Positions 10,341 through 18,609 of a stretch of DNA of 64,000 nt are shown here, in pieces. The notes under the pieces were generated by a model. The model was not told where the DNA came from, searched no databases, and was given only the letters and a program-made list of their open reading frames with translations. Source of the DNA: JACCVL01 sp963695375 (GTDB lineage Bacteria > Actinomycetota > Actinomycetes > Propionibacteriales > Nocardioidaceae); contig OY968767.1 in assembly GCA_963695375.1 (NCBI GenBank), positions 248,001-312,000 of the forward strand, in the 5' to 3' direction. Each line of letters starts with the position of its first letter. The stretch's first letter is position 1. The translations under genes were made by a program, and so were the position numbers.

Positions 10341-10969
10341 GCGGGGACGCCAGCGACGTCGAGGGGCCCCGCGAACCGGGTCCGACCGCCGCTCGGCGCC
10401 CGGTGCGCCAGTGCCTTGCGCAACAGCCGTCGGCCGCGGTGGATGCGCGAGCGCACCGTCCCGGACTTGATGCCGAGGACGGCGCCGACCTCGTCGTACG
10501 ACAACCCCTCGACGTCGCACAGGACCACGGCCGCCCGGAAGTCCTCGGGCAGACCGGCCAGCGCGACCTCGACGTCGTCGTCGAACAGCGCGTCGGCCAG
10601 GTGCCGGTCCGGTGCCGCGCCGTTGCCGACCAGCCGTGCGGCCGCGTCGTCGCTCAGCGAGTCGAAGCGCAGCCGGGCTCGGCGCCGGGCCCGGTCCAGG
10701 AACAGGTTGGTGGTGATGCGGTGCAACCAGCCCTCGAAGTTGTCCGGGGTGTAGGTGTGCAGCGACCGGAAGACCCGGACGAACACCTCCTGGGTCAGGT
10801 CCTCGGCGTCGTGCGGGTTGCCGGTGAGCCGGTAGGCGAGGCGGTAGACCCGGGCCGAGTGGTCCCGCACGATCTGCTCCCAGCTGGTCGGGGCGGCCGG
10901 CGCCGCGTTTGGCGCCGTTGTCGGCACCGCGGCCTCCCGAGCGGCCCCGCGGCGGGTGATGACGCCCAT
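10337..10969 (-). CDS. sigE: ECF RNA polymerase sigma factor SigE
   Basis: A 210-residue ECF (group IV) sigma factor. Region 2 spans about 33-95 (YRLAYRLTGNPHDAEDLTQE, then DNFEGWLHRITTNLFLDRAR) and region 4 about 140-195 (LPEDFRAAVVLCDVEGLSYD and the helix-turn-helix GIKSGTVRSRIHRGRRLL). ATG 10969 is chosen because AGAGGA is 7-9 bases upstream; an earlier GTG gives an extra 34 residues without domain support. In actinobacteria this factor answers envelope, heat and oxidative stress and is held by the RseA-type protein encoded downstream. Confidence 0.92.
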   Translation of the reverse strand: MGVITRRGAAREAAVPTTAPNAAPAAPTSWEQIVRDHSARVYRLAYRLTGNPHDAEDLTQEVFVRVFRSLHTYTPDNFEGWLHRITTNLFLDRARRRARLRFDSLSDDAAARLVGNGAAPDRHLADALFDDDVEVALAGLPEDFRAAVVLCDVEGLSYDEVGAVLGIKSGTVRSRIHRGRRLLRKALAHRAPSGGRTRFAGPLDVAGVPA

Positions 10970-11075
10970 GATCGTGTCCTCTCGACCGGTGCGGGAAGCC
11001 TGTGCGACCAACCTGAGAGCAGCCCGAGAAACGGGTGACGGTTCGCCGAGGAAGCGTCGGCGACCGGACACGCAC

Positions 11076-11081
11076 TAGGCT
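11076..11081 (+). promoter_or_regulatory. -10 box TAGGCT upstream of the O-methyltransferase gene
   Basis: TAGGCT at this position would place transcription start near 11088-11089. The in-frame GTG at 11035 would then lie outside the mRNA, which argues for a downstream start of the methyltransferase. Confidence 0.45.
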
Positions 11082-11160
11082 GCGGGCGCCCGCGCTCCGC
11101 CGGGGACGCCCGTCCCCCGAGACCACCGGACCGCCGCGGGCCGGGACGAGGGAGATCACC

Positions 11161-11799
11161 ATCAGCACCGGGTTGTCGCCCCAGAGCTGGGCCTATGCCG
11201 AGGAGTACGTGCCGGAGGACGACGCGCTGCGCGCCGCCCGTGCCCGGGCCGAGGAGGTCGGGGTGTCCCCGATCGGAGCCGGCGGTGGCGCAGCGCTGCG
11301 CTTCCTCGCCTCGCTGATCGGCGCCCGCGCCGTGGTCGAGATCGGCACCGGCACCGGTGTGTCCGGGCTGTGGCTGCTGCGCGGGATGCAGCCGGACGGC
11401 GTCCTGACCAGCGTGGACCTCGAGGCCGAGCACCAGCGGCTGGCCCGGGAGACCTTCACCGAGGCCGGCATCGCGCCGCAGCGCTACCGGCTGATCGCCG
11501 GGGCCGCGCTCGAGGTGCTGCCCCGGCTGACCGACGGGCACTACGACCTGGTGCTCTGCGACGCCGCCAAGAGCGAGTACGCCGAGTACCTGCGCGAGGC
11601 GCTCCGGTTGCTCCGTCCGGGCGGGCTCGTCGCCATGGACAACGTCTTGTGGCACGGCGCCGTCGCGGACCCGGCGCAGCGGGACCCGGACACGGTGGCC
11701 CTGCGCGAGCTCGGCCGGGCGGTCCGCGAGGACGAGACCCTCGTCCCGGTGCTGCTGCCGGTCGGCGACGGCCTGTTGGTCGCCCGCAAGCTGCCCTGA
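11161..11799 (+). CDS. Class I SAM-dependent O-methyltransferase
   Basis: A COMT/CCoAMT-like methyltransferase of about 212 residues. The core LSPQSWAYAEEYVPEDD is followed by SAM motif I (VVEIGTGTGVSGLWLL), LTSVDLEAEHQRLARETFTE, the metal-site region LVLCDAAKSEYAEYL and GGLVAMDNVLWHG. It lies divergent to sigE, the same place as in Mycobacterium (from memory, Rv1220c). The start is unsettled. GTG 11035 lies upstream of a likely promoter. The best ribosome site (GAGGGAG, 11148-11154) is 6 bases before an ATC codon at 11161, and the first canonical start after it is TTG 11173. I place the start at 11161 provisionally. Confidence 0.8.
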   Translation: MSTGLSPQSWAYAEEYVPEDDALRAARARAEEVGVSPIGAGGGAALRFLASLIGARAVVEIGTGTGVSGLWLLRGMQPDGVLTSVDLEAEHQRLARETFTEAGIAPQRYRLIAGAALEVLPRLTDGHYDLVLCDAAKSEYAEYLREALRLLRPGGLVAMDNVLWHGAVADPAQRDPDTVALRELGRAVREDETLVPVLLPVGDGLLVARKLP

Positions 11800-11803
11800 G
11801 GGG

Positions 11804-13318
11804 TCAGCCGACGCCGGCGAGCGGGTCGGCCGCGGTCAGCCAGCGCAGCAGCAGCCGGGCACCGAACCCGGTCGGACCCGGGGTCCACACACCCGCGTCC
11901 CGGGTGGCGTCCCCGACGCTGGACAGGTCGAGGTGCGCCCACGGCACCCCCGCCGCGAACGGCCGGAGGTAGAGCGCCGCGGCGATCGAGCCGGCCCCGC
12001 TCGGCGTCGGCGAGGCGCCGCCCAGGTTGCGCGAGTCGGCGACGAGCGACGCGTTGTCGTCCGCGTAGTCGTCGACGAGCGGGAGTCGCCACAGCGGCTC
12101 GCCGGCGTCCCGGCCGGCCGCGAGCAGGGCGGTGGCCAGCGCGTCGTCGGTGGCGTACAGCCCGCCGAGGCTGGTGCCGAGGGCCGTCTTCACCGCCCCG
12201 GTCAGCGTGGACACGTCGACCAGCACCGTCGGGTCGAGCTCGGCCGCGGCGTACGCCAGCGCGTCGGCCAGCACCAGCCGACCCTCGGCGTCGGTGTTCA
12301 GCACCTCGGTGGTGCGACCGCCCGGGTGGGTGACGACGTCACCGGGGCGCTGCGCGTCGGCGCCGATGGCGTTCTCCGCCGCCGCGACGAGGCCGGTCAC
12401 CCGCAGGCCGACGTCGAGGTCGCGCAGCGCCGTCATCACGGCGAGGACGACCGCTCCCCCGGTCACGTCCCGCTTCATCGTCATCATCGCGTCCGGGGGC
12501 TTCAGCGACAGCCCACCGGTGTCGAAGGTGATGCCCTTGCCGACCAGCACGACGTGCCCCGCGCCGCCTCGCCGGCGCCGCGGTCGGTGGTCGAGCCGGA
12601 TCAGTCGCGGCGGGTGCGCCGAGGCCCTGCCGACCCCCAGGATGCCGCCGCAGCCGTGGTCGGCGAGCGCGTCCTCGTCCCACACCGAGATCCGGTCCAG
12701 GCCGGCCGCGGCCCCGTGCTCCTGCGCCCACGCGGCCAGCTGTTGCGGCGTCTTCTCCCGCGCCGGCGTGGTCGCGATCGCCCGCGCCCGCCAGCCGGCC
12801 AGGCCGAAGACCTCCCCCCGGCGCACCGCCGACCTCGCCGCCGTGTCGCTGTCGCGGAGACCGGCCAGCACGAACGTGTCCACCGGAGCCCGGGCGGGAG
12901 CCGTGGTCCGGTAGGTCAGCCGGAACGACGCCAACAGCAGGCCCTCGACGAAACCGGCGGCAGCGTCCGCCGGGCCGGTCCAGGCCGTGCTGGCCACCGT
13001 TCCGCGGGCGCCGTGCACCCGCGCCAACGCCGCTCCGGCGGCGCGCAGGTCGGCCGGTGAGCGGGCGCCCACGCCGACCAGCACGAGCAGCGGGCCGTCC
13101 GGCAGCGGGTGCGCCACCACCGTCCCCGCCCTGCCGTCGCAGCGGGCGGACTCGGCGACGGCCAGCAGGTCGACGCCGCACCGGTCCTCGACGTCCGCGG
13201 CGCCCGGACCGAGCTCGATCCCGTCACCTGCCGGCAGCACCGGCAACGCCCAGACGTCCGCGCCGTCGAGCTCGTGCAGCGGCGCGCCGTCGGTCCGCAG
13301 GGCGGGTGGCTCGTTCAC
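11804..13318 (-). CDS. Leucyl aminopeptidase (M17 family)
   Basis: A 504-residue cytosolic dizinc aminopeptidase that removes N-terminal residues from peptides. The C-terminal catalytic domain (about 195-500) has VGKGITFDTGGLSLKP (metal-binding Lys and Asp), MKRDVTGGAVVLAVM and the family signature NTDAEGRLVLADAL with catalytic Arg. GTG 13318 is preferred: GGAG is 5 bases upstream, whereas GTG 13357 has no ribosome site. The stop is 4 bases from the convergent methyltransferase gene. It differs from standard PepA by having an Ala/Gly-rich N-terminal domain. Confidence 0.9.
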   Translation of the reverse strand: MNEPPALRTDGAPLHELDGADVWALPVLPAGDGIELGPGAADVEDRCGVDLLAVAESARCDGRAGTVVAHPLPDGPLLVLVGVGARSPADLRAAGAALARVHGARGTVASTAWTGPADAAAGFVEGLLLASFRLTYRTTAPARAPVDTFVLAGLRDSDTAARSAVRRGEVFGLAGWRARAIATTPAREKTPQQLAAWAQEHGAAAGLDRISVWDEDALADHGCGGILGVGRASAHPPRLIRLDHRPRRRRGGAGHVVLVGKGITFDTGGLSLKPPDAMMTMKRDVTGGAVVLAVMTALRDLDVGLRVTGLVAAAENAIGADAQRPGDVVTHPGGRTTEVLNTDAEGRLVLADALAYAAAELDPTVLVDVSTLTGAVKTALGTSLGGLYATDDALATALLAAGRDAGEPLWRLPLVDDYADDNASLVADSRNLGGASPTPSGAGSIAAALYLRPFAAGVPWAHLDLSSVGDATRDAGVWTPGPTGFGARLLLRWLTAADPLAGVG

Positions 13319-13405
13319 ACGGGCTCCAGACGCGGGGAGTCGGCCGGCTACGGACACAGAAGGACCCGGGAGCCGCGGCGGCTCACCGGGACCTTCGCGG
13401 CGGGA

Positions 13406-13573
13406 TCAGGCGACGACGGCCTTGAGCGCGTCTCCGAGCTCGCCGGCCTCGGTGGCGTTCAGCTCCACGACCAGCCGCCCCCCACCCTCGAGCGGGACAC
13501 GCATCACGATGCCTCGGCCCTCTTTGGTGACCTCGAGCGGACCGTCACCCGTCCTCGGCTTCATGGCCGCCAT
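13406..13573 (-). CDS. DUF3117 small protein
   Basis: A 55-residue actinobacterial protein of unknown function: MAAMKPRTGDGPLEVTKEGR, then an acidic helix ending LGDALKAVVA. Length and sequence fit the DUF3117 family, which is strongly conserved in actinobacteria (Rv1211 in M. tuberculosis, from memory). ATG 13573 has the ribosome site AAGGAAGGGG upstream; ATG 13564 is an alternative. It is a single-gene unit with a possible -10 (AATAAT on the minus strand, 13660-13655). Confidence 0.85.
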   Translation of the reverse strand: MAAMKPRTGDGPLEVTKEGRGIVMRVPLEGGGRLVVELNATEAGELGDALKAVVA

Positions 13574-13654
13574 GGGCGTACCCCTTCCTTCACCGAGGCC
13601 ACGCGCGCCCCAGGGCAGGGCAGCAGCACCGACGTGACCAGCGGGCGCGGAGCC

Positions 13655-13660
13655 ATTATT
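13655..13660 (-). promoter_or_regulatory. Possible -10 box AATAAT for the DUF3117 gene
   Basis: This is an AT-rich hexamer in a very GC-rich stretch, 82 bases upstream of the DUF3117 start; a leader of about 75 bases would follow. Confidence 0.3.
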
Positions 13661-13750
13661 CCGTACGCATCCCCGTCGCGTCGGCCGGTCCACCCGGACC
13701 GCCGGGCTCCCCGACCCGATCCGGTCCGGCGGCTGCGGCAGACTGCGCGC

Positions 13751-14560
13751 GTGCACGCCCGATCCGCCCTCTTCGACCTGTGGGGTGACCACCTGCTCGC
13801 GCGGGGCGGGCGGGCGCCGGTCTCGGCCCTGGTCCGGCTGCTCTCCGCGCTCGACATCTCCGAACCCGCCGTGCGGACCGCGGTGTCCCGGATGGTGCGG
13901 CAGGGCTGGTTGGTCCCCACCCGCACCCCGCACGGCCCCGGCTACGCCCTCACCGGCCGTGCGCGGGAGCGGCTCGACGACGCGGCGCGACGGATCTACC
14001 GCACCTCCGGCACCGACCGCTGGGACGGGCACTGGCACCTGGTGGTCGTGCCCGCGCTGGCACACCGCGGCACCCGCGACCGGGTCCGGGCCACGCTGGG
14101 CTTCCTCGGCTACGCCCCGCTGCGCGGCGACACCTGGATCGCACCGCGGCGCTCCCCCGACCTCGCGGCCACCCTGGCCGCCGAGAACGTCCGCGTCGAC
14201 GGCTTCGACGCGGTCCCCGACGGTGTCGGCAGCGGCGACCCCGCCCAGCTCGCCCGCAGCGTCTGGGACCTGGACCGGCTGGCCGCCGCCTACCAGCACT
14301 GGCAACGGCAGGCGGACCGGTGGGTTCCCCCCGCCGGCTCCGACGCCACGGACGAGGCCCAGTTCGCCGCGCGGAGCACGCTGGTGCACGAGTGGCGCAA
14401 GTTCCTGTTCACCGATCCCGCGCTGCCGGCCGAGCTGCTGCCGGCGGACTGGCCCGGTCGTCGGGCGGCCGAGCAGTTCGACCGCGAGTCGGCCAGGCTC
14501 GCCCCGGCGGCGACCCGGTTCGTCGACGCCTGCCTGCAACCGAACGGAGCACCCGGATGA
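13751..14560 (+). CDS. PaaX-family transcriptional regulator
   Basis: A 269-residue repressor-type protein. The N-terminal winged helix-turn-helix (ARSALFDLWGDHLLARGG; LDISEPAVRTAVSRMVRQGW) is followed by the PaaX middle and C-terminal domains (WDGHWHLVVVPALAHRGTRD; FTDPALPAELLPADWPGRRA). PaaX proteins sense phenylacetyl-CoA or related CoA thioesters. The GTG start lacks a Shine-Dalgarno match, and CAGACT lies 6 bases before it, so translation may be leaderless. It is coupled by an ATGA overlap to the enoyl-CoA hydratase gene. The rest of a phenylacetate cluster is not in the window. Confidence 0.87.
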   Translation: MHARSALFDLWGDHLLARGGRAPVSALVRLLSALDISEPAVRTAVSRMVRQGWLVPTRTPHGPGYALTGRARERLDDAARRIYRTSGTDRWDGHWHLVVVPALAHRGTRDRVRATLGFLGYAPLRGDTWIAPRRSPDLAATLAAENVRVDGFDAVPDGVGSGDPAQLARSVWDLDRLAAAYQHWQRQADRWVPPAGSDATDEAQFAARSTLVHEWRKFLFTDPALPAELLPADWPGRRAAEQFDRESARLAPAATRFVDACLQPNGAPG

Positions 14561-15372
14561 CCCCACCCAGCGCCGACGCCGAGGTCGGCCCGGTCGGCTA
14601 CGACGTGACCGACGCGGTGGCCACGGTCGTCCTCCAGCGCCCGCAGGCGATGAACGCCCTCGACCTCGCCACCAAGGAGGCGCTGCGGGACGCACTGCAC
14701 CGAGCCGCCGCCGACGACGAGGTCCGGGCCGTGCTGCTGACCGGAACCGGCCGGGCCTTCTGCGTGGGCCAGGACCTGCGCGAGCACGTCACCGCACTGA
14801 ACGAGCAGCCGGTCGAGCAGGTCTGGGGGACGGTGGCCGAGCACTTCGCCCCGATTGCCCGAGCGTTGCTGACGATGCCGAAACCGGTGGTGGCGGCGGT
14901 GAACGGGGTGGCCGCCGGGGCCGGGGCGTCGCTCGCCTTCGCGTGCGACCTGCGGGTGCTCGCCGACAGCGCGAGCTTCACCACCGCCTTCGCCGGGATC
15001 GGCCTGTCGTGCGACACCGGCGCGTCCTGGACACTTCCCCGGCTGGTGGGACAGGCCCGTGCGCTCGAACTGCTCTACTTCCCCCGCACCGTGGACGCCG
15101 CCGAGGCGCAGCGGCTCGGTCTCGCCAACCGGGTCGTGCCGGCCGAGTCGCTCCCGGCCGAGGCCGGAGCGCTGGCCCGTGAGCTCGCCGCCGGGCCGAC
15201 CCTCGCCTATGCCGGCATCCGGCAGGCGCTCGCCTTCTCCGCCACCCACGACCTGGACCGGTCGCTGGCCAACGAGGGCGAGCAGATGGCCCGCACCGGG
15301 GCCTCACAGGACCACCAGGACGCCGTCGCGGCCTTCGTGGCCAAACAGCGACCGGTGTTCCGGGGCCGCTGA
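14557..15372 (+). CDS. Enoyl-CoA hydratase/isomerase, PaaG-like
   Basis: A 271-residue crotonase-fold protein. The oxyanion-hole segments are TGTGRAFCVGQDLREHV and VAAVNGVAAGAGASLAFACD; the C-terminal helix ends in DAVAAFVAKQRPVFRGR, close to PaaG (2-(1,2-epoxy-1,2-dihydrophenyl)acetyl-CoA isomerase). Asp in LSCDTGASWTLPRLVG is in the PaaG catalytic position. It overlaps the PaaX gene by ATGA and has GGAG 9 bases upstream. A general enoyl-CoA hydratase role is the alternative. Confidence 0.85.
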   Translation: MTPPSADAEVGPVGYDVTDAVATVVLQRPQAMNALDLATKEALRDALHRAAADDEVRAVLLTGTGRAFCVGQDLREHVTALNEQPVEQVWGTVAEHFAPIARALLTMPKPVVAAVNGVAAGAGASLAFACDLRVLADSASFTTAFAGIGLSCDTGASWTLPRLVGQARALELLYFPRTVDAAEAQRLGLANRVVPAESLPAEAGALARELAAGPTLAYAGIRQALAFSATHDLDRSLANEGEQMARTGASQDHQDAVAAFVAKQRPVFRGR

Positions 15373-15389
15373 GCCGGGTCCTCAGCGGC
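15365..15389. terminator. Stop-codon hairpin between paaG-like gene and M14 peptidase
   Basis: GCCGCTGA (15365-15372) and TCAGCGGC (15382-15389) form a perfect 8-bp stem with a 9-base loop. Each arm contains the stop codon of one of the two convergent genes. Confidence 0.6.
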
Positions 15390-16284
15390 TGCCGGACACC
15401 GCCCGCAGCAAGCCGTCCGGCCCGATGTCGGTGAGGTAGCGACGGCTCGGGTCGCCGGCCAGCTCGACGGTGATCGAGGCACCGTCGGTCCGCCGGTTGA
15501 ACCACTGGGTCATCGTGCCGTGGCACACGCCCCCACAGTCCACGTTGCCGAGCGGGATGCGCATCGACCGGGCGACCCGGCGGGAGAACCGCGGGTTCTT
15601 CGAGTCCTTCGCGTCGACATTGAAGAACGGCTGGTGCAGCGAGATCATCCGGTCCGGGCGGACGTTGCGCAGGAATCGCATCATCCCCCGGGTCTCCGGC
15701 TCCGACGCCGGCCGCGGGCCGGACTCGTAGGCGCCGTCGAGGTCTCGCCAGCGGACCGGGAAGTTGCGGTTCAGGTCGACGTCGCGCGCGTTCTTGCGGA
15801 CGCCCCGGTGGTAGCCGTCCGGGTTCAGCACCGGGACGACCCACAGATCCACGCCGCGGACCGGCCGGTGGTCACGCAGGTGGGTGAGCGGCCGGCTGGA
15901 CTGTTGCTCGTCCCCGTGCATGGCGCCGACGGCCACCACGGTCCAGCGGGCGCCCGGCTCGCCGAGGTGGTAGGCCCGGATCGGTCGGCCGAGGACGCTG
16001 TGCCCGATCACTCGGCGTCCGATCACCGTGGGCTCCCGGCCGGGTGCGGCCACCGTCCCTGACCGGTCGGGACCGGCGACCGGGCTGGCCGCCCCGGCGG
16101 CCGGGACCTGGAGGCCGGCCACCAGCAGGACCAGCGCGCCGACCGCGGCGAGCAGGGCCGCCCCAGGTCGTCCGGCACGCCCCGTGTCCCTCGGACCGCC
16201 CACGCTCGCTCCCCTCGACCCCGGCTGGTCTCGGCCACCGGCGTCCCCGGCGGCAGGATCGTCAGCTGCGACGACCGCCGTCAT
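15382..16284 (-). CDS. Secreted M14-family zinc carboxypeptidase/amidase
   Basis: A 300-residue M14 metallopeptidase, MpaA-like. After a charged N-terminus, a hydrophobic segment (ALLAAVGALVLLVAGLQVPA, about 42-61) acts as signal or anchor, so the enzyme works outside the membrane. Zinc ligands are H and E in MHGDEQ and a later His in ISLHQPFFNVD; the catalytic Glu is in SITVELAGD. DLNRNFPVRW is typical of M14. A role in peptidoglycan peptide trimming is inferred. ATG 16284 overlaps the tagI gene by 23 bases; GTG 16311 is an alternative start. Confidence 0.82.
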   Translation of the reverse strand: MTAVVAADDPAAGDAGGRDQPGSRGASVGGPRDTGRAGRPGAALLAAVGALVLLVAGLQVPAAGAASPVAGPDRSGTVAAPGREPTVIGRRVIGHSVLGRPIRAYHLGEPGARWTVVAVGAMHGDEQQSSRPLTHLRDHRPVRGVDLWVVPVLNPDGYHRGVRKNARDVDLNRNFPVRWRDLDGAYESGPRPASEPETRGMMRFLRNVRPDRMISLHQPFFNVDAKDSKNPRFSRRVARSMRIPLGNVDCGGVCHGTMTQWFNRRTDGASITVELAGDPSRRYLTDIGPDGLLRAVSGSR

Positions 16285-16888
16285 GGTGGACCGCCACTGC
16301 CGGGCGCGCAACGCCCCGCGCCCAGCATCCGGCCAGGTGGTCGTCGACCAGCCCCGCCGCCTGCATCAGGGCGTAGGCCGTGGTCGGGCCGACAAACCGG
16401 AAGCCGCGGCGCTTCAGCTCCTTCGCCATCGCCGCCGACTCGGCGGTGACAGCCGGCACGTCGGCCAGGGTGTGTGGCGCGGGGCGGTGCCGGGGCGCGG
16501 GCGCGAAGCCCCACAGCAGGTCCTCGAGCGGGTGGTCGAGCGCGAGAACCGCTCGAGCGTTGGCGACCGTGGCCTCGATCTTGGCCCGGTTGCGCACGAT
16601 CCCCGCGTCCGAGAGCAGCCGCTCGACGTCGGCCGGCCCGAAGGCCGCGACCGCCGCCGGGTCGAACCCGGCGAACGCCGCGCGGAACGCCGGGCGCTTG
16701 CGCAGGATGGTCAGCCAGGACAGCCCGGACTGGAAGGCCTCCAGACTGATCCGTTCGAACAGCCCGCGGCCGTCGGTGACCGGTCGGCCCCACTCGGTGT
16801 CGTGGTAGGCCCGGTAGTCGGCGGGACCGTCCCCCCACGGGCACCGCAGCCGACCGTCGTCACCGCGGACGGCGCCGGCCGTGCTCAC
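16262..16888 (-). CDS. tag: DNA-3-methyladenine glycosylase I
   Basis: A 208-residue base-excision repair enzyme that removes 3-methyladenine. It has the TagI start RCPWGDGPADYRAYHDTEWG (zinc ligands Cys and His), the ERISLEAFQSGLSWLTILRK helix, FVGPTTAYALMQAAGLVDDH and the C-terminal zinc pair in DHLAGC. The GTG start overlaps the SRPBCC stop as GTGA. The gene belongs to a tight minus-strand run from the LOG protein to the M14 peptidase. Confidence 0.93.
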   Translation of the reverse strand: MSTAGAVRGDDGRLRCPWGDGPADYRAYHDTEWGRPVTDGRGLFERISLEAFQSGLSWLTILRKRPAFRAAFAGFDPAAVAAFGPADVERLLSDAGIVRNRAKIEATVANARAVLALDHPLEDLLWGFAPAPRHRPAPHTLADVPAVTAESAAMAKELKRRGFRFVGPTTAYALMQAAGLVDDHLAGCWARGVARPAVAVHHDGGRRS

Positions 16889-17367
16889 CCGCCCGGCTCC
16901 CCGGACGGGTCGCCGGGCCCCGCCTCCACAGCGCGCGCCAGCCGGCGCAGGGCCCAGCCGAACAGCAGCCGGGTCGTCGGCCCGCCGACGAGCCACAGCG
17001 CGCGCCCGAGCGGCCCTCCGGGGACCTCGACCCGCTCCCACCAGCAAAAGCGGGTCCCTCCCGGCCGAGGCTCGACCCGGAACTCCCCGACCCCCCGGAC
17101 CACGCTGCCGGTGTGCACCACCTCGTACCGGCCAGAGCCCCGCTCCGGCAGCTCGACGGCGGTGACCGTCATCGGGTCGTCGAAACCGAGCGGCCCCACC
17201 GCGGTCCGGCCCACGATCTGGGTGCCCACCCCCAACGGCGGCCCGCCCACGCGGCGGACCCGGGTCAGCGGGATCCATTCACCCTGAAGCGGCCAGTCGA
17301 CCAGCCACCGCCAGACCTCGACGGGATCGGCGGCGATGTCGACGTGCAGCCGCACCTCAGCCTGCAC
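16885..17367 (-). CDS. SRPBCC-fold protein
   Basis: A 160-residue START/Bet v1-like ligand-binding protein: ADPVEVWRWLVDWPLQGEW, then a beta-rich body and the C-terminal helix LLFGWALRRLARAVEA. No catalytic residues can be assigned and the ligand is unknown. It overlaps the DivIVA-like gene by 11 bases upstream and tag by 4 bases downstream, so it is part of one operon. Confidence 0.8.
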   Translation of the reverse strand: MQAEVRLHVDIAADPVEVWRWLVDWPLQGEWIPLTRVRRVGGPPLGVGTQIVGRTAVGPLGFDDPMTVTAVELPERGSGRYEVVHTGSVVRGVGEFRVEPRPGGTRFCWWERVEVPGGPLGRALWLVGGPTTRLLFGWALRRLARAVEAGPGDPSGEPGG

Positions 17368-17710
17368 CGGGGGCCTCTCGCTGTCCGCCGGAGCCGGGTG
17401 ACGTCACGTCCGGGGGATGCTGGTCCCGGCCGTCGGTCGGGCGCTCAGAGGGGACGGGAGGTGCGGCGCGGGCGTCCAGCTCGGCCGCCAGCCGGGCCAG
17501 CAGCGCGTCCACCTCGCCCATCCGGTAGCCCCGGAACGCGGTCGTGAACCGCACCGCCCGCAGGTCCTCGGCGCCGAGCGGACCGTCACCGGGCAGCAGG
17601 ACGTCGGGCCGGTCGTCGTAGACGTCGCGCAGCTGACCGCCCCGACCCGCGGCCAGGACCGCGCAGCCGCCGATCACCACCACCGCCAGCGCCCACAGCA
17701 CCCAGCTCAC
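17357..17710 (-). CDS. Membrane-anchored DivIVA-domain protein
   Basis: A 117-residue protein with an N-terminal transmembrane helix (VLWALAVVVIGGCAVLAAG, about 4-22) and a short DivIVA-type motif, RFTTAFRGYRMGEVDALLAR (about 57-76), followed by a disordered Pro/Ser-rich tail. DivIVA-like modules sense membrane curvature and place growth or division machinery. A comparable small protein precedes tag in mycobacteria (from memory, Rv1209). GTG 17710 is used because it places the helix at the N-terminus. Confidence 0.8.
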   Translation of the reverse strand: MSWVLWALAVVVIGGCAVLAAGRGGQLRDVYDDRPDVLLPGDGPLGAEDLRAVRFTTAFRGYRMGEVDALLARLAAELDARAAPPVPSERPTDGRDQHPPDVTSPGSGGQREAPGAG

Positions 17711-17777
17711 GCGGTCGATCGTGCCACGGTGCGCTGGCAACCGACTGCCCGGAGCCTCCTGACCGCGGCCGACCCGG

Positions 17778-18596
17778 CTACTCGGGCCGCCCGGGCTCCG
17801 CCGGCGTCGGGTTGGTCCGAGCGTGCGCCGCCTCCTCGATGATGGTCAGCGCCTCGTCCACGTCGTCGGTGAGGTGCAGCATGGCGAAGTCGTGCTCGGA
17901 CACCTTGCCCTCGCCGAGCACGGGGCCGCGCAACCAGTCGATCAACCCCCGCCAGTAGGTGGATCCGACGAGCACCACCGGGAAGCGGGTGATCTTGTGC
18001 GTCTGGCTCAGCGTGATCGCCTCGAACAGCTCGTCCAGCGTCCCGAAGCCACCGGGGAACACGACGTAGCCCTGCGAGTACTTGACGAACATCGTCTTGC
18101 GCGCGAAGAAGTAGCGGAAGTTGATCCCGACGTCGACCCACTCGTTCAGCCCCTGCTCGAACGGCAGCTCGATGCCCAGGCCGACCGAGACCCCACCTGC
18201 CTGCGACGCCCCGCGATTGGCCGCCTCCATCACGCCCGGCCCGCCCCCGGTGATGACGGCGTAGCCGCGCTCCACCAGCTCGCGCCCGAGCCGTTCGGCC
18301 AACCGGTAGCTGATGTCGTCCGGCGGGGTCCGGGCGCTGCCGAAGACGCTGATCGCCGCACCGAGCTCGGCGAGCATGCCGAACCCCTCGACGAACTCCG
18401 ACTGGATCCGCAGCACCCGCCACGGGTCGGTGTGCACCCAGTCGGTCGGGCCGCGGGAGTCCAGCAGGCGCTGGTCGGTGGTGGTGCCCAGCACCTGCGA
18501 GCGTCGCCGCAGAACCGGGCCGCCGTAGCGTTGCCGGGGCGTGGTCCGGGCCCTGCCCGTCGGGTCGGGTCGGCCGTCGGTGCTCGGTTCGGTCAC
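17778..18596 (-). CDS. LOG-family TIGR00730 Rossmann-fold protein
   Basis: A 272-residue member of the lysine-decarboxylase-like LOG family; characterised members are cytokinin-riboside 5'-monophosphate phosphoribohydrolases acting on nucleotides. The motifs are FGSARTPPDD, TGGGPGVMEAANRGA and PGGFGTLDELFEA. The N-terminal 75 residues include the conserved WRVLRIQSEFVEGF segment of the long subtype. It starts at GTG 18596, which is preceded by a leaderless -10 box that includes the dapE stop codon. Confidence 0.9.
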   Translation of the reverse strand: MTEPSTDGRPDPTGRARTTPRQRYGGPVLRRRSQVLGTTTDQRLLDSRGPTDWVHTDPWRVLRIQSEFVEGFGMLAELGAAISVFGSARTPPDDISYRLAERLGRELVERGYAVITGGGPGVMEAANRGASQAGGVSVGLGIELPFEQGLNEWVDVGINFRYFFARKTMFVKYSQGYVVFPGGFGTLDELFEAITLSQTHKITRFPVVLVGSTYWRGLIDWLRGPVLGEGKVSEHDFAMLHLTDDVDEALTIIEEAAHARTNPTPAEPGRPE

Positions 18597-18603
18597 GACG
18601 CCG

Positions 18604-18609
18604 AGGCTA
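18604..18609 (-). promoter_or_regulatory. -10 box TAGCCT of leaderless promoter, overlapping dapE stop
   Basis: On the minus strand TAGCCT is followed by 7 bases and the GTG of the LOG gene. Its first three bases are the TAG stop of dapE. Confidence 0.6.
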
